Assembly: GCA_015060865.1 (NCBI GenBank)
Contig: SUXS01000007.1
Span: forward strand, 1-64,000
Length of the DNA: 64,000 nucleotides
Direction of reading: 5' to 3'
Source of the DNA: Bacteroidales bacterium
Lineage (GTDB): Bacteria; Bacteroidota; Bacteroidia; Bacteroidales; Bacteroidaceae
Shown: positions 57,062-64,000 of the stretch, one piece after another
Layout of the letters: each line of letters begins with the position of its first letter
How positions within the stretch are numbered: position 1 is the stretch's first letter
Program-made: the position numbers and the translations under genes
Notes under the pieces: generated by a model
Told to the model about the DNA's origin: nothing
Databases searched by the model: none
The model's input: only the letters and a program-made list of their open reading frames with translations

Positions 57062-58150
57062 ATGAAAAAGTTATTAATTGCTTTAGTTTTTGCGGGATTC
57101 TCATTGAGCACATTTGCTCAGACCGCAGATTATCCTGTAAGAGAGAAAAGTGTTGAGACTAACAGTTTTTGGAGTAATTGGTTCCTCTCCTTTGGAGCTG
57201 GTTTCCAAGGTGTAGCAGCCCAACGCGCTGACAATGTTGGTTTCTTTGACACGATGTCACCTGACTTCACATTATCATTGGGAAAGTGGTACACCCCAGG
57301 TTTAGGTCTTCGCATACAGGGAACTCTTCCCTTCTACGAAGATGGTAATGGTGACCGTCACAGTGGTGGAGGCATATATGCACAGGCCATGTTCAATCTG
57401 TCCAACATGATTGGTGGATATAAAGAAGATCGCGTATACAACTTTATTCCCCTTGTAGGATGGGGCTGCATCTTCTCTGACGAAATAAGCAAGTTTGCAG
57501 ACTGGTCTCCATTCAACATCGGCTTATTACAGTCTATCCGCCTGTCTGAAGCTTGGAACTTCAACGTTGAGTTATTCTGGAAACAATACAATGTTATCTA
57601 CAACGACCATCGCACATGGCAAGTAGGTGCTTCTGTAGGCGTTACTTATAACTTCAAGTCACGCAAGTTCGTTGCATCTCCTGACATGCCTGCTCTTACC
57701 GCACTGCATGAAACAGAGGTTGAGAACCTAAACGAGGCAGTAGCAGCACGTGACCAAGAGAACGAGGCCTTGAAGGAGCAGTTGGCGCAGAAGCCCAAAG
57801 AGATTATCAAGGAGAAGATAGTAAAAGAGATTCTGGCTGCACCCCAATCAGTATTCTTCTCATTCAATTCTTCCAAAATTGCTTCCAAAAAGGAAATCCT
57901 CAACCTTGAGTCATTGGCTAACATGGCAAAGAACAACAATGCGAAGCTGAAGGTAACAGGCTATGCAGATAGCGCTACTGGTCCTGCAGAATACAACCAG
58001 CAACTTTCTGAGCGCCGCGCACAAGCTGTCGCCAAGGAGCTCATTAAGATGGGTGTCAGCGAAAGCAACATCGTGATTGAAGGCAAGGGTGGTGTATCAG
58101 ACATCAAACCTGCATCATACAACCGCCGTGTAATCATTGAAGCCCTTTAA
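57062..58150 (+). CDS. OmpA-family outer-membrane protein (paralogue 1)
   Basis: A 362-residue OmpA-type porin: signal peptide to about residue 20 (STFAQ), N-terminal 8-strand barrel (about 30-200), a short coiled-coil-like linker (NEALKEQLAQKPKEIIKEKI in part) and a C-terminal OmpA/peptidoglycan-binding domain (about 255-362; VFFSFNSSKIASKKE, TGYADSATG, LSERRAQAVAKEL, YNRRVII). It links outer membrane and cell wall. A terminator separates it from a close paralogue 152 bp downstream. Confidence 0.92.
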   Translation: MKKLLIALVFAGFSLSTFAQTADYPVREKSVETNSFWSNWFLSFGAGFQGVAAQRADNVGFFDTMSPDFTLSLGKWYTPGLGLRIQGTLPFYEDGNGDRHSGGGIYAQAMFNLSNMIGGYKEDRVYNFIPLVGWGCIFSDEISKFADWSPFNIGLLQSIRLSEAWNFNVELFWKQYNVIYNDHRTWQVGASVGVTYNFKSRKFVASPDMPALTALHETEVENLNEAVAARDQENEALKEQLAQKPKEIIKEKIVKEILAAPQSVFFSFNSSKIASKKEILNLESLANMAKNNNAKLKVTGYADSATGPAEYNQQLSERRAQAVAKELIKMGVSESNIVIEGKGGVSDIKPASYNRRVIIEAL

Positions 58151-58178
58151 CAGAGGATACCCTTGATATACTTTTAGG

Positions 58179-58204
58179 AGGGGCTGCACATGCAGCCCCT
58201 TTAA
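58179..58204 (+). terminator. Terminator behind OmpA paralogue 1
   Basis: AGGGGCTGC (58179-58187) pairs with GCAGCCCCT (58192-58200), loop ACAT, then TT. Confidence 0.85.
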
Positions 58205-58302
58205 TATTTCTTCAACCCCACGGCAAACATTTCTCATCACCACGTGTTATTGGGTTAGATAATACTTTTTAGTAAACTTAGTATAAACCTAACAGTAACA
58301 GT

Positions 58303-59427
58303 ATGAAGAAATTGATTTGTATGCTGGCCATGGCCGGAATGTTTTCTGTCTCAGCAGTTCAAAGCCAGACAGTCACTAGAGTAGTGGAAGTAGCTGAGGT
58401 CCCAGTCTCAAAGTATAGTGTAGAGACCAATAGTTTCTGGGACAACTGGTTCATCTCATTGAACGGAGGAGCCCAATTCTCCTACCTTTACCCAGAAGGT
58501 CCTCAGACGTTCAAGGATCGTATCACATTCTCCGGAATGGTATCTGCAGGCAAATGGTTCACTCCTGGCATGGGACTCCGATTAGCATTAAATGGATACA
58601 AATTCCAGGGCTATGATGAAAAGAACGACTATGCCAATCTGCACATTGACGCTTTGATGAATGTCACCAACATGATTATGGGATACAACCCCGACCGCGT
58701 ATACAACCTTATCCCATACATTGGATTTGGAGGGGTACGAAACTTTGACCACAACAGCTATGTCTTTGGGTTAAATGCAGGTTTGCTCCATTCGTTCCGT
58801 TTATCAGACTCTTGGGGACTCAACATCGAGATGAGCGCCCTTATGGCAGACAAAAACATGGATGACGTGATAGGCGCAAAACGCGGATTCGACAACCTGT
58901 TCTCGCTAATGGTTGGCGTTACCTACAATATCGGTGGCAATACTTGGAACAACACTCCTGATGTAGCATCCTTGCTCACTATGTCGGCAGCAGATGTAGC
59001 TGCTCTGAACGAAGCATTAGCTTACGAACAGTCTGTAAACCGCGACCTACGCAACCAATTGGCAAAGAAACCCAAAGAGGTTGTACGCGAAAAGATTGTC
59101 GCCAGCCCTGATGCTGTTCCCCAGTCCGTATTCTTCCAGTTGAACTCGGCTGTCCTCCCATCACAAAAGGATTTAGTTAACCTAAAAGCATTTGCTGATG
59201 CCGTAAAGAAAGACAATATCAAACTACGCATCACAGGCTATGCAGATAGCGCAACTGGAGACGCCAAGTACAACCAAACCCTTTCACTGCGCCGAGCACA
59301 AACCATTGCTGATGCTTTGGTAAAGATGGGAGTAAACAAGGCAAACCTGGTGATTGAAGGCAAAGGCGGTGTATCAACACTTACTCCCGACTCTTATAAT
59401 CGCCGTGTGATCATCCAAGAGATGTAA
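58303..59427 (+). CDS. OmpA-family outer-membrane protein (paralogue 2)
   Basis: A 374-residue paralogue of the preceding gene with the same plan: signal peptide (ends about residue 21), barrel starting SVETNSFWDNWFISLNGGAQ in part, a linker with LRNQLAKKPKEVVREKI and an OmpA domain (VFFQLNSAVLPSQKD, TGYADSATGD, YNRRVIIQEM). The barrels differ much more than the C-terminal domains, suggesting divergence of surface loops after tandem duplication. It has its own terminator. Confidence 0.92.
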   Translation: MKKLICMLAMAGMFSVSAVQSQTVTRVVEVAEVPVSKYSVETNSFWDNWFISLNGGAQFSYLYPEGPQTFKDRITFSGMVSAGKWFTPGMGLRLALNGYKFQGYDEKNDYANLHIDALMNVTNMIMGYNPDRVYNLIPYIGFGGVRNFDHNSYVFGLNAGLLHSFRLSDSWGLNIEMSALMADKNMDDVIGAKRGFDNLFSLMVGVTYNIGGNTWNNTPDVASLLTMSAADVAALNEALAYEQSVNRDLRNQLAKKPKEVVREKIVASPDAVPQSVFFQLNSAVLPSQKDLVNLKAFADAVKKDNIKLRITGYADSATGDAKYNQTLSLRRAQTIADALVKMGVNKANLVIEGKGGVSTLTPDSYNRRVIIQEM

Positions 59428-59448
59428 TACCAATAGGTATATAACAAC

Positions 59449-59476
59449 AATGGGGCGTGTGGTTACACGCCCCATT
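59449..59476 (+). terminator. Terminator behind OmpA paralogue 2
   Basis: A perfect 12-bp stem, AATGGGGCGTGT and ACACGCCCCATT, with loop GGTT. Confidence 0.85.
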
Positions 59477-59540
59477 AACATTGCCCATAAAGAGGAACAG
59501 AAAAAAAAGAGATACTTTTATAAAAATAATTGACTAAAAT

Positions 59541-59571
59541 TTTGTTGTAACAATAAAAATGCATACCTTTG
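59541..59571 (+). promoter_or_regulatory. Promoter of the tRNA-Val pair
   Basis: TTTG at 59541-59544, 19 bp, TACCTTTG at 59564-59571, 28 bp before the first tRNA. Full consensus match. Confidence 0.8.
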
Positions 59572-59599
59572 CAACGCTTTTCTGAAAAACGATGGCTCC

Positions 59600-59674
59600 G
59601 GGCGTTTAGCTCAGCTGGTTCAGAGCATCTGCCTTACAAGCAGAGGGTCGGCGGTTCGAATCCGTCAACGCCCA
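59600..59674 (+). tRNA. tRNA-Val (TAC), copy 1
   Basis: A 75-nt cloverleaf with acceptor GGGCGTT pairing AACGCCC, discriminator A and anticodon loop CTTACAA (anticodon TAC). CCA is not encoded. Confidence 0.97.
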
Positions 59675-59732
59675 CTAAAAAAAGTAAAGAAGCCATCGCG
59701 AACTCAGTAAAGAATCGATCTTAAAGATTTTA

Positions 59733-59807
59733 GGGCGTTTAGCTCAGCTGGTTCAGAGCATCTGCCTTACAAGCAGAGGGTCGGCGGTTCGAATCCGTCA
59801 ACGCCCA
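59733..59807 (+). tRNA. tRNA-Val (TAC), copy 2
   Basis: Identical in sequence to copy 1 over all 75 nt; the 58-bp spacer differs from the other flanks, so this is a real tandem duplication rather than an assembly error. Confidence 0.97.
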
Positions 59808-59809
59808 CT

Positions 59810-59841
59810 AAAAGCGGAGTCAATAAATTGACTTCGCTTTT
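59810..59841 (+). terminator. Terminator behind the tRNA-Val pair
   Basis: AAAAGCGGAGTCAA (59810-59823) pairs with TTGACTTCGCTTTT (59828-59841) with one wobble, loop TAAA, followed by CCTTTTT. Confidence 0.85.
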
Positions 59842-59883
59842 CCTTTTTATCAGCTTCTCATGCCAAAGTATTGAAAATTAGCC

Positions 59884-59914
59884 TTGACTGATTAAAGAAA
59901 AATCAGTAACTTTG
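59884..59914 (+). promoter_or_regulatory. Promoter of the transglycosylase gene
   Basis: CTTG ending at 59886, 20 bp, TAACTTTG at 59907-59914, then 25 bp to the start codon. Confidence 0.6.
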
Positions 59915-59939
59915 TTGTATTAAAACATACATTCAATTT

Positions 59940-60920
59940 ATGAACCGAACTACACTTTGCAAAAGTTTGCAGTGTGCCTCATGGATAGGCATAGGAATGA
60001 TAATCACTTTATTGTGCAGTAGTCAGCTGCCGACACAGCATGAGCTCCCCCAATCAAAGGTAGCCGCGCTAGCCGTATCGCCAGAAACTCCGAGTGAGGT
60101 ACACTTTGCAGACGAGATCATAAAACTTGACCGGGCCGATTTACGCGAGCGAATGGATCGTGAGATAACAGCATTCACCTATTCCCACACATTAACCATG
60201 CTGATGATCAAACGAGCAAACCGTTATTTCCCCATGGTAGAACCTATCCTCAAGGAGTGCGGTATCCCCGATGACCTAAAATATTTAATGGTAATTGAAA
60301 GTAACCTCAGCCCTACAGCCAAATCACCTGCAGGCGCTGCCGGCATGTGGCAGTTCATACAAAGCACAGGACGGAAATATGGATTGGAAGTGAACACCAA
60401 TATTGACGAACGATACAACATAGAAAAAGCCACACGCGCAGCATGCGCCTACCTTAAGGAGTCGTATGAGATGTATGGAGACTGGATGACAGTAGCAGCA
60501 AGCTACAATGCTGGACAAAACGGGATATCCAATCGGTTAGAACAACAAGGGGTGGACAAAGCTATGGACTTGTGGCTTGTAGAAGAGACCTCTCGCTACA
60601 TGTTTCGTATACTAGCAGCCAAGACTGTACTTTCTGACCCCAAGCCTTACGGATTTGTATTGAAACGTTCCCAACTGTACCCCTATATCGCACCTAAGAA
60701 GATTGTAACGACAACACTTCAAATAGACGACCTCACTGCGTTTGCCAAGGAACATGGTGTCACTATCGCACAACTTAAAGAGGAGAACCCATGGCTTCGC
60801 GAATATACGATGAACAACAAGTCCGGACGCACATATCATATACGTATACCAGATGCAGAGGCCCTACATTATGATCCACAGAAAACCAAGGCACACAACC
60901 CGCGATGGGTAATTGACTGA
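59940..60920 (+). CDS. MltD-like lytic murein transglycosylase
   Basis: A 326-residue peptidoglycan-cleaving enzyme. The N-terminus has a hydrophobic segment (about 12-28) that can act as signal or anchor. The SLT domain spans about 95-230 with the catalytic Glu120 in VIESNLSP, followed by GAAGMWQFIQSTGRKYGL and VAASYNAGQNGI, the classical lysozyme-like blocks. A LysM-like module is visible at about 255-310 (TAFAKEHGVTIAQLKEENPW in part). It makes 1,6-anhydro-muropeptides during wall growth. It has its own promoter. Confidence 0.9.
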   Translation: MNRTTLCKSLQCASWIGIGMIITLLCSSQLPTQHELPQSKVAALAVSPETPSEVHFADEIIKLDRADLRERMDREITAFTYSHTLTMLMIKRANRYFPMVEPILKECGIPDDLKYLMVIESNLSPTAKSPAGAAGMWQFIQSTGRKYGLEVNTNIDERYNIEKATRAACAYLKESYEMYGDWMTVAASYNAGQNGISNRLEQQGVDKAMDLWLVEETSRYMFRILAAKTVLSDPKPYGFVLKRSQLYPYIAPKKIVTTTLQIDDLTAFAKEHGVTIAQLKEENPWLREYTMNNKSGRTYHIRIPDAEALHYDPQKTKAHNPRWVID

Positions 60921-60933
60921 AAGCAAATCATCC

Positions 60934-60968
60934 TTTCAGATTCTTTTCAGAATCATTATATACCTTTG
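60934..60968 (+). promoter_or_regulatory. Promoter of the two-component system with possible autoregulatory repeats
   Basis: -7 box TACCTTTG at 60961-60968. The weak -33 region is replaced by two direct repeats TTTCAGA (60934-60940 and 60945-60951), 11 bp apart, the spacing used by OmpR/PhoB-type regulators. Confidence 0.5.
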
Positions 60969-61024
60969 CTTCAGAAAGCCAACCGAAACCAACAACAGAT
61001 AAAGTCGCCAAATACCGCAAAACC

Positions 61025-61702
61025 ATGAAGATACTGATAGTAGAAGATGACCTTTCCTTTCAAGAAATATTACGTAAAGCCCTAGAACGCGAACGTTATC
61101 TTGTAGAAGTCGCCCCCAACTTCCGTTCTGCACTTCTCAAGATATCAGACTACACCTACGACTGCATACTGCTTGACATCAACCTCCCTGACGGCAATGG
61201 ACTAAACTTGTTACGCGAGCTCAAAGCAATGAAAAAGACGGGGAATCTTATCATCATCTCCGCCAGAGACACTATTGAGGATAAAGTCGAAGGATTAGAG
61301 CTTGGCGCCGACGACTATTTAGCCAAACCATTTCACCTTGCGGAATTATTGTCGCGCATCAAGAGTGTACTTCGCAGGAACAATCAAGGAGGAGAACCAC
61401 TTATCTGTTACGGCAACGTAAAGATACATCCGAACCGCTTTGAGGTATGGATCAACGAAGAGCAAATAGGACTCAGCCGCAAAGAATTTGAAATCTTGCT
61501 CTATTTCATGCAACGTCCCACCCGCATCATTAGCAAAGGCATGTTGGCCGAAGCCATCTGGGGCGACCACTTTGACGATGTAGACAACTATGATTTCATC
61601 TATGCACAGGTTAAGAACCTCCGCAAACGCCTCTACACATCGAAAGCGAACATAGAGATCGCATCGGTATATGGTATGGGATATAAACTGATAGAGGTAT
61701 GA
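61025..61702 (+). CDS. OmpR/PhoB-family response regulator
   Basis: A 225-residue regulator with a receiver domain (1-120; acidic pocket in VEDD, phospho-acceptor D51 in LLDINLPDG, K101 in AKPFHLAEL) and a winged-helix DNA-binding domain (about 130-225; LSRKEFEILLYFMQRP, VYGMGYKLIEV). It overlaps the kinase gene by 4 bp, so the pair is translated together. The signal and targets are unknown; direct repeats at its promoter suggest self-control. Confidence 0.93.
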   Translation: MKILIVEDDLSFQEILRKALERERYLVEVAPNFRSALLKISDYTYDCILLDINLPDGNGLNLLRELKAMKKTGNLIIISARDTIEDKVEGLELGADDYLAKPFHLAELLSRIKSVLRRNNQGGEPLICYGNVKIHPNRFEVWINEEQIGLSRKEFEILLYFMQRPTRIISKGMLAEAIWGDHFDDVDNYDFIYAQVKNLRKRLYTSKANIEIASVYGMGYKLIEV

Positions 61703-62985
61703 AACTCACCACTCACGCCATCCGCAGCCTAATAGGCCCACTATTTGCCATCTTCATCGTGTGGGCTACAGTGTTCTACTTCATACTTAGCGAGGAGCTC
61801 GTTGACGAAGTAGACGACCAACTCGAAGTATATTCCGAACAACTTATGCGTCTATGGCTTTCTGGAGAAAATATGCCCGACTCTACAAACGGATCAAACA
61901 ACGCCTATTATATAAGACAAATAACACCTTCCGAAGCTGCAATAGGCAAAGAGGTGGAATACGAGTTTAAAAACATATACATCACATCTAAGCTTGAGGA
62001 GGAGCCAGCCAGAGTGATGCACACAGTATTCAAAAGAGCTGACGGAACCTACTGGAAACTAACCGTCATAACTCCCGTCTATGAACGAAACGAGGTTATA
62101 GGTACCATACTCTTTTTCACTCTTCTCTTATTAGCTACCATGCTATTGGCTATCATCGCCATCTTCACTTGGGTATTTATACGCCACACCAAACCCCTAT
62201 ACAAGGTGCTTGCATACCTCGACACATACGAAATAGGGAATCCACAGTCCCTAAACAACGAAACAGATGTCACCGAATTCCAACATCTAAATGCCTCCGT
62301 CACCGCATGCATCCAACGTGTTGAAGAGGTATATGAACGAGAAAGACGATTCATCGGAGATGCAGCACATGAGTTACAGACCCCATTAGCCATCTGCCAG
62401 AATCGTATCGAAATGATGATAGAAGACGAGAACCTGTCAGAAGCACAGATGGAAGAACTAATAAAGATACAGCAGACAATATCTGAGCTTATACGCTTGA
62501 ACAAAACGTTGTTATTTCTTTCCAAAATAGAGAACAATCAGTTCATCGAGAAGACTCAAGTAATCCTCAATACTAAGCTACATTCCCAAGTAGAGGCACT
62601 ATCTGATATTTTTGCAACAAGAGGTATCAAAGTAACATTCTACGAGAAGGGCGAATGGATAGTCACTGCCAATGACGAGCTTATGACCGCTCTCACAAGG
62701 AACTTGCTACGCAACGCATTCCTACACAACATTCCAGAGGGGACAATTGACATTTACATAAAGAATGGCGCCTTCTGTATTGCGAATACAGGAGACTGTG
62801 AGGCGCTTGACTCCTCCAAACTTTTCAATCGATTTTATAGAGATAGCCATAAGAAGGCAAATTCCAACGGGCTCGGGCTATCTATTGTTAAGGCTATCTG
62901 TGAAGTCAACGGACTTCACATCACATATTCCTACACAGAAAAGAAACATCTCTTTACCATATCAAACAAGACATCTTTGGCCTAA
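61699..62985 (+). CDS. Sensor histidine kinase
   Basis: A 428-residue inner-membrane kinase with two transmembrane helices (about 10-31 and 135-160) around a periplasmic sensor of about 100 residues. A HAMP-like linker follows, then HisKA with H224 in GDAAHELQTPL, and HATPase with the N box NLLRNAFLHN and G2 box NGLGLSIVKAIC. The G1 box is poorly conserved (CIANTGDCEAL). Partner of the preceding regulator. Confidence 0.92.
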   Translation: MKLTTHAIRSLIGPLFAIFIVWATVFYFILSEELVDEVDDQLEVYSEQLMRLWLSGENMPDSTNGSNNAYYIRQITPSEAAIGKEVEYEFKNIYITSKLEEEPARVMHTVFKRADGTYWKLTVITPVYERNEVIGTILFFTLLLLATMLLAIIAIFTWVFIRHTKPLYKVLAYLDTYEIGNPQSLNNETDVTEFQHLNASVTACIQRVEEVYERERRFIGDAAHELQTPLAICQNRIEMMIEDENLSEAQMEELIKIQQTISELIRLNKTLLFLSKIENNQFIEKTQVILNTKLHSQVEALSDIFATRGIKVTFYEKGEWIVTANDELMTALTRNLLRNAFLHNIPEGTIDIYIKNGAFCIANTGDCEALDSSKLFNRFYRDSHKKANSNGLGLSIVKAICEVNGLHITYSYTEKKHLFTISNKTSLA

Positions 62986-63148
62986 CCAAGTTTAGTGCAT
63001 ACCCAATTTTACTGATCTACGCATATATTGTTATGATTGATTCCGAATAAATAAGCACAACAAATACATACAAATGGGTAAGAGAAGGATATTCGATAAA
63101 AGGGGTATTCATTAAAAGGAAACTTCGAGATATGGCCACCATATAGAT

Positions 63149-63187
63149 AAAAAAACAGTTTGGGCGCAACTTTTGTTGCGCCCAAAC
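63149..63187 (-). terminator. Terminator behind rplQ
   Basis: A perfect 13-bp stem, GTTTGGGCGCAAC (63158-63170) and GTTGCGCCCAAAC (63175-63187), loop TTTT, followed on the minus strand by TG and a T run (63155-63149). The gap 62986-63148 holds no gene. Confidence 0.9.
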
Positions 63188-63208
63188 CTTAATATAGCTA
63201 TAAATGGA

Positions 63209-63694
63209 TTATTCTGCCTTTGCTTCCTCAGCTGCAGGAGCCTCGGCAGCAGGTGTCTCGACAGCCGGAGTAGCTGCTGCGTTCTTCTTAGAACGACGGG
63301 TACGAGTAGCCTTCTTGGCAACCTTAGCCATATTCTCATTGTAGTCAACGAGCTCGATGAATGCCATAGGAGCAGCATCGCTCATACGTGAGCCGAGCTT
63401 GATGATACGGGTGTAGCCACCGGGACGGTCGCCTACCTTAACGGCAATCTCCTTGAAGAGCTCGGTAACAGCATACTTGTCCTGCAGATAGCTGAATACT
63501 ACACGACGAGAGTTGGTAGTGTCGTTCTTTGACTTGGTAATCAGAGGCTCAACGTACTTCTTCAGTGCTTTGGCCTTTGCGAGAGTCGTAGTGATTCTTT
63601 TGTGCTTGATCAAGGAGCAAGCCATGTTTGCCAACATAGCGCTTCTGTGAGAAGCAGTACGACCCAGATGGTTGAATTTCTTATTGTGTCTCAT
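63209..63694 (-). CDS. rplQ: 50S ribosomal protein L17
   Basis: A 161-residue L17. The conserved core ([20 protein letters not shown] read as [23 protein letters not shown]) covers residues 1-125. The last ~35 residues are an Ala/Glu/Pro-rich extension typical of Bacteroidetes L17. It is the last gene of the large ribosomal-protein operon and follows rpoA by 5 bp. Confidence 0.97.
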   Translation of the reverse strand: MRHNKKFNHLGRTASHRSAMLANMACSLIKHKRITTTLAKAKALKKYVEPLITKSKNDTTNSRRVVFSYLQDKYAVTELFKEIAVKVGDRPGGYTRIIKLGSRMSDAAPMAFIELVDYNENMAKVAKKATRTRRSKKNAAATPAVETPAAEAPAAEEAKAE

Positions 63695-63699
63695 TTCAA

Positions 63700-64000
63700 T
63701 TAATCTTTATCTAATTTGTATTTACTAATATCAGTTCCAAACGACAGATTCAGACTCTCGAGCAAATCATCAAGCTCGGTGAGCGATTTCTTTCCAAAGT
63801 TACGGAACTTGAGAAGGTCGGTCTTGTTGAACTGTACAAGATCGCCAAGTGTATCAACCTCGGCAGCCTTCAAGCAGTTGAGGGCACGAACAGAGAGGTT
63901 CATGTCGGTCAACTTGGTCTTGAGCAACTGACGCATGTGGAGTACCTCCTCATCGAACTCTTCGTTAGAGTCGAACTCTGAATCCTCGAGAGTGATCTTC
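63700..64000 (-). CDS. rpoA: DNA-directed RNA polymerase alpha subunit, C-terminal part
   Basis: The frame is open to the window end, so only the last ~99 residues are seen: an acidic linker ([15 protein letters not shown]) and the C-terminal domain that binds activators and UP elements ([19 protein letters not shown] in part, [16 protein letters not shown]). The N-terminal assembly domain lies outside the window. Confidence 0.95.
   Translation of the reverse strand, partial: KITLEDSEFDSNEEFDEEVLHMRQLLKTKLTDMNLSVRALNCLKAAEVDTLGDLVQFNKTDLLKFRNFGKKSLTELDDLLESLNLSFGTDISKYKLDKD

Noticed and set aside
59600..59807. Assembly duplication of tRNA-Val
   Set aside because: The two genes are identical but flanks and spacer differ, and one promoter and one terminator enclose both.

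Overview
The window is a stretch of a Bacteroidales chromosome (Bacteroides/Prevotella-like). The signs are the operon order xerC-hpf-tRNA(Thr,Tyr,Gly,Thr)-tuf-tRNA-Trp-secE-nusG-rplKAJL-rpoBC, SusC/SusD outer-membrane pairs, glycine-lipid synthesis genes, and many promoters of the Bacteroidetes primary-sigma type (-33 TTTG, about 19-20 bp, -7 TAnnTTTG).

Layout. 0-7 kb: end of a membrane protein, an operon of S41 protease, WbqC-like protein and PdxB, then acpP, rnc and a GH3-family protein. 6.8-10 kb (minus): putative glycine-lipid acyltransferases GlsA/GlsB behind an amino-acid permease. 10.3-13.2 kb: a large secreted GH43 arabinanase standing alone. 13.4-29.2 kb (minus): an RsmF-like rRNA methylase and the transcription/translation block rpoC to xerC with five tRNA genes. 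30-39.7 kb (minus): a SusC/SusD operon carrying a surface lipoprotein, an S8 (subtilisin) protease and a small lipocalin-like lipoprotein. 39.8-46.5 kb (plus): a tyrosine recombinase, about 760 bp of repeat-rich non-coding DNA, a susC without promoter or signal peptide, and its susD. 46.9-56.7 kb (plus): an Ig-like lipoprotein and an envelope-biogenesis operon (PPIase, PPIase-related lipoprotein, SurA-like PPIase, OstA/LptA-like protein, small membrane protein, MutL). 57-59.4 kb: two paralogous OmpA-family porins. 59.6-63 kb: two identical tRNA-Val genes, a MltD-like transglycosylase and a two-component system. 63.2-64 kb (minus): rplQ and the end of rpoA.

Main discovery. The region 36.5-46.5 kb reads as a DNA-inversion (phase-variation) switch that exchanges the 5' end, and so the promoter and signal peptide, between two divergently placed susC genes. 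The expressed susC (minus) and the silent susC (plus) share an inverted segment that starts abruptly at AAGTAGCGCGAAGACTTT (39544 downwards and 42022 upwards). A tyrosine recombinase with an intact catalytic set lies between the two sites. Recombination would invert about 2.5 kb and fuse promoter plus 68 N-terminal residues, in frame, to the silent gene. This parallels the SusC/SusD shufflons described in Bacteroides fragilis; here the switch would trade a protease-linked transporter operon for a SusCD pair with no enzyme.

Second discovery. Two 182-bp non-coding elements (29748-29929 and 56687-56868) are about 76% identical by hand alignment, have terminal inverted repeats that co-vary between copies, carry a central palindrome and are each flanked by a 3-bp duplication (TTA in element orientation). 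They look like a MITE family. Both sit just behind a stop codon in the same orientation relative to the preceding gene.
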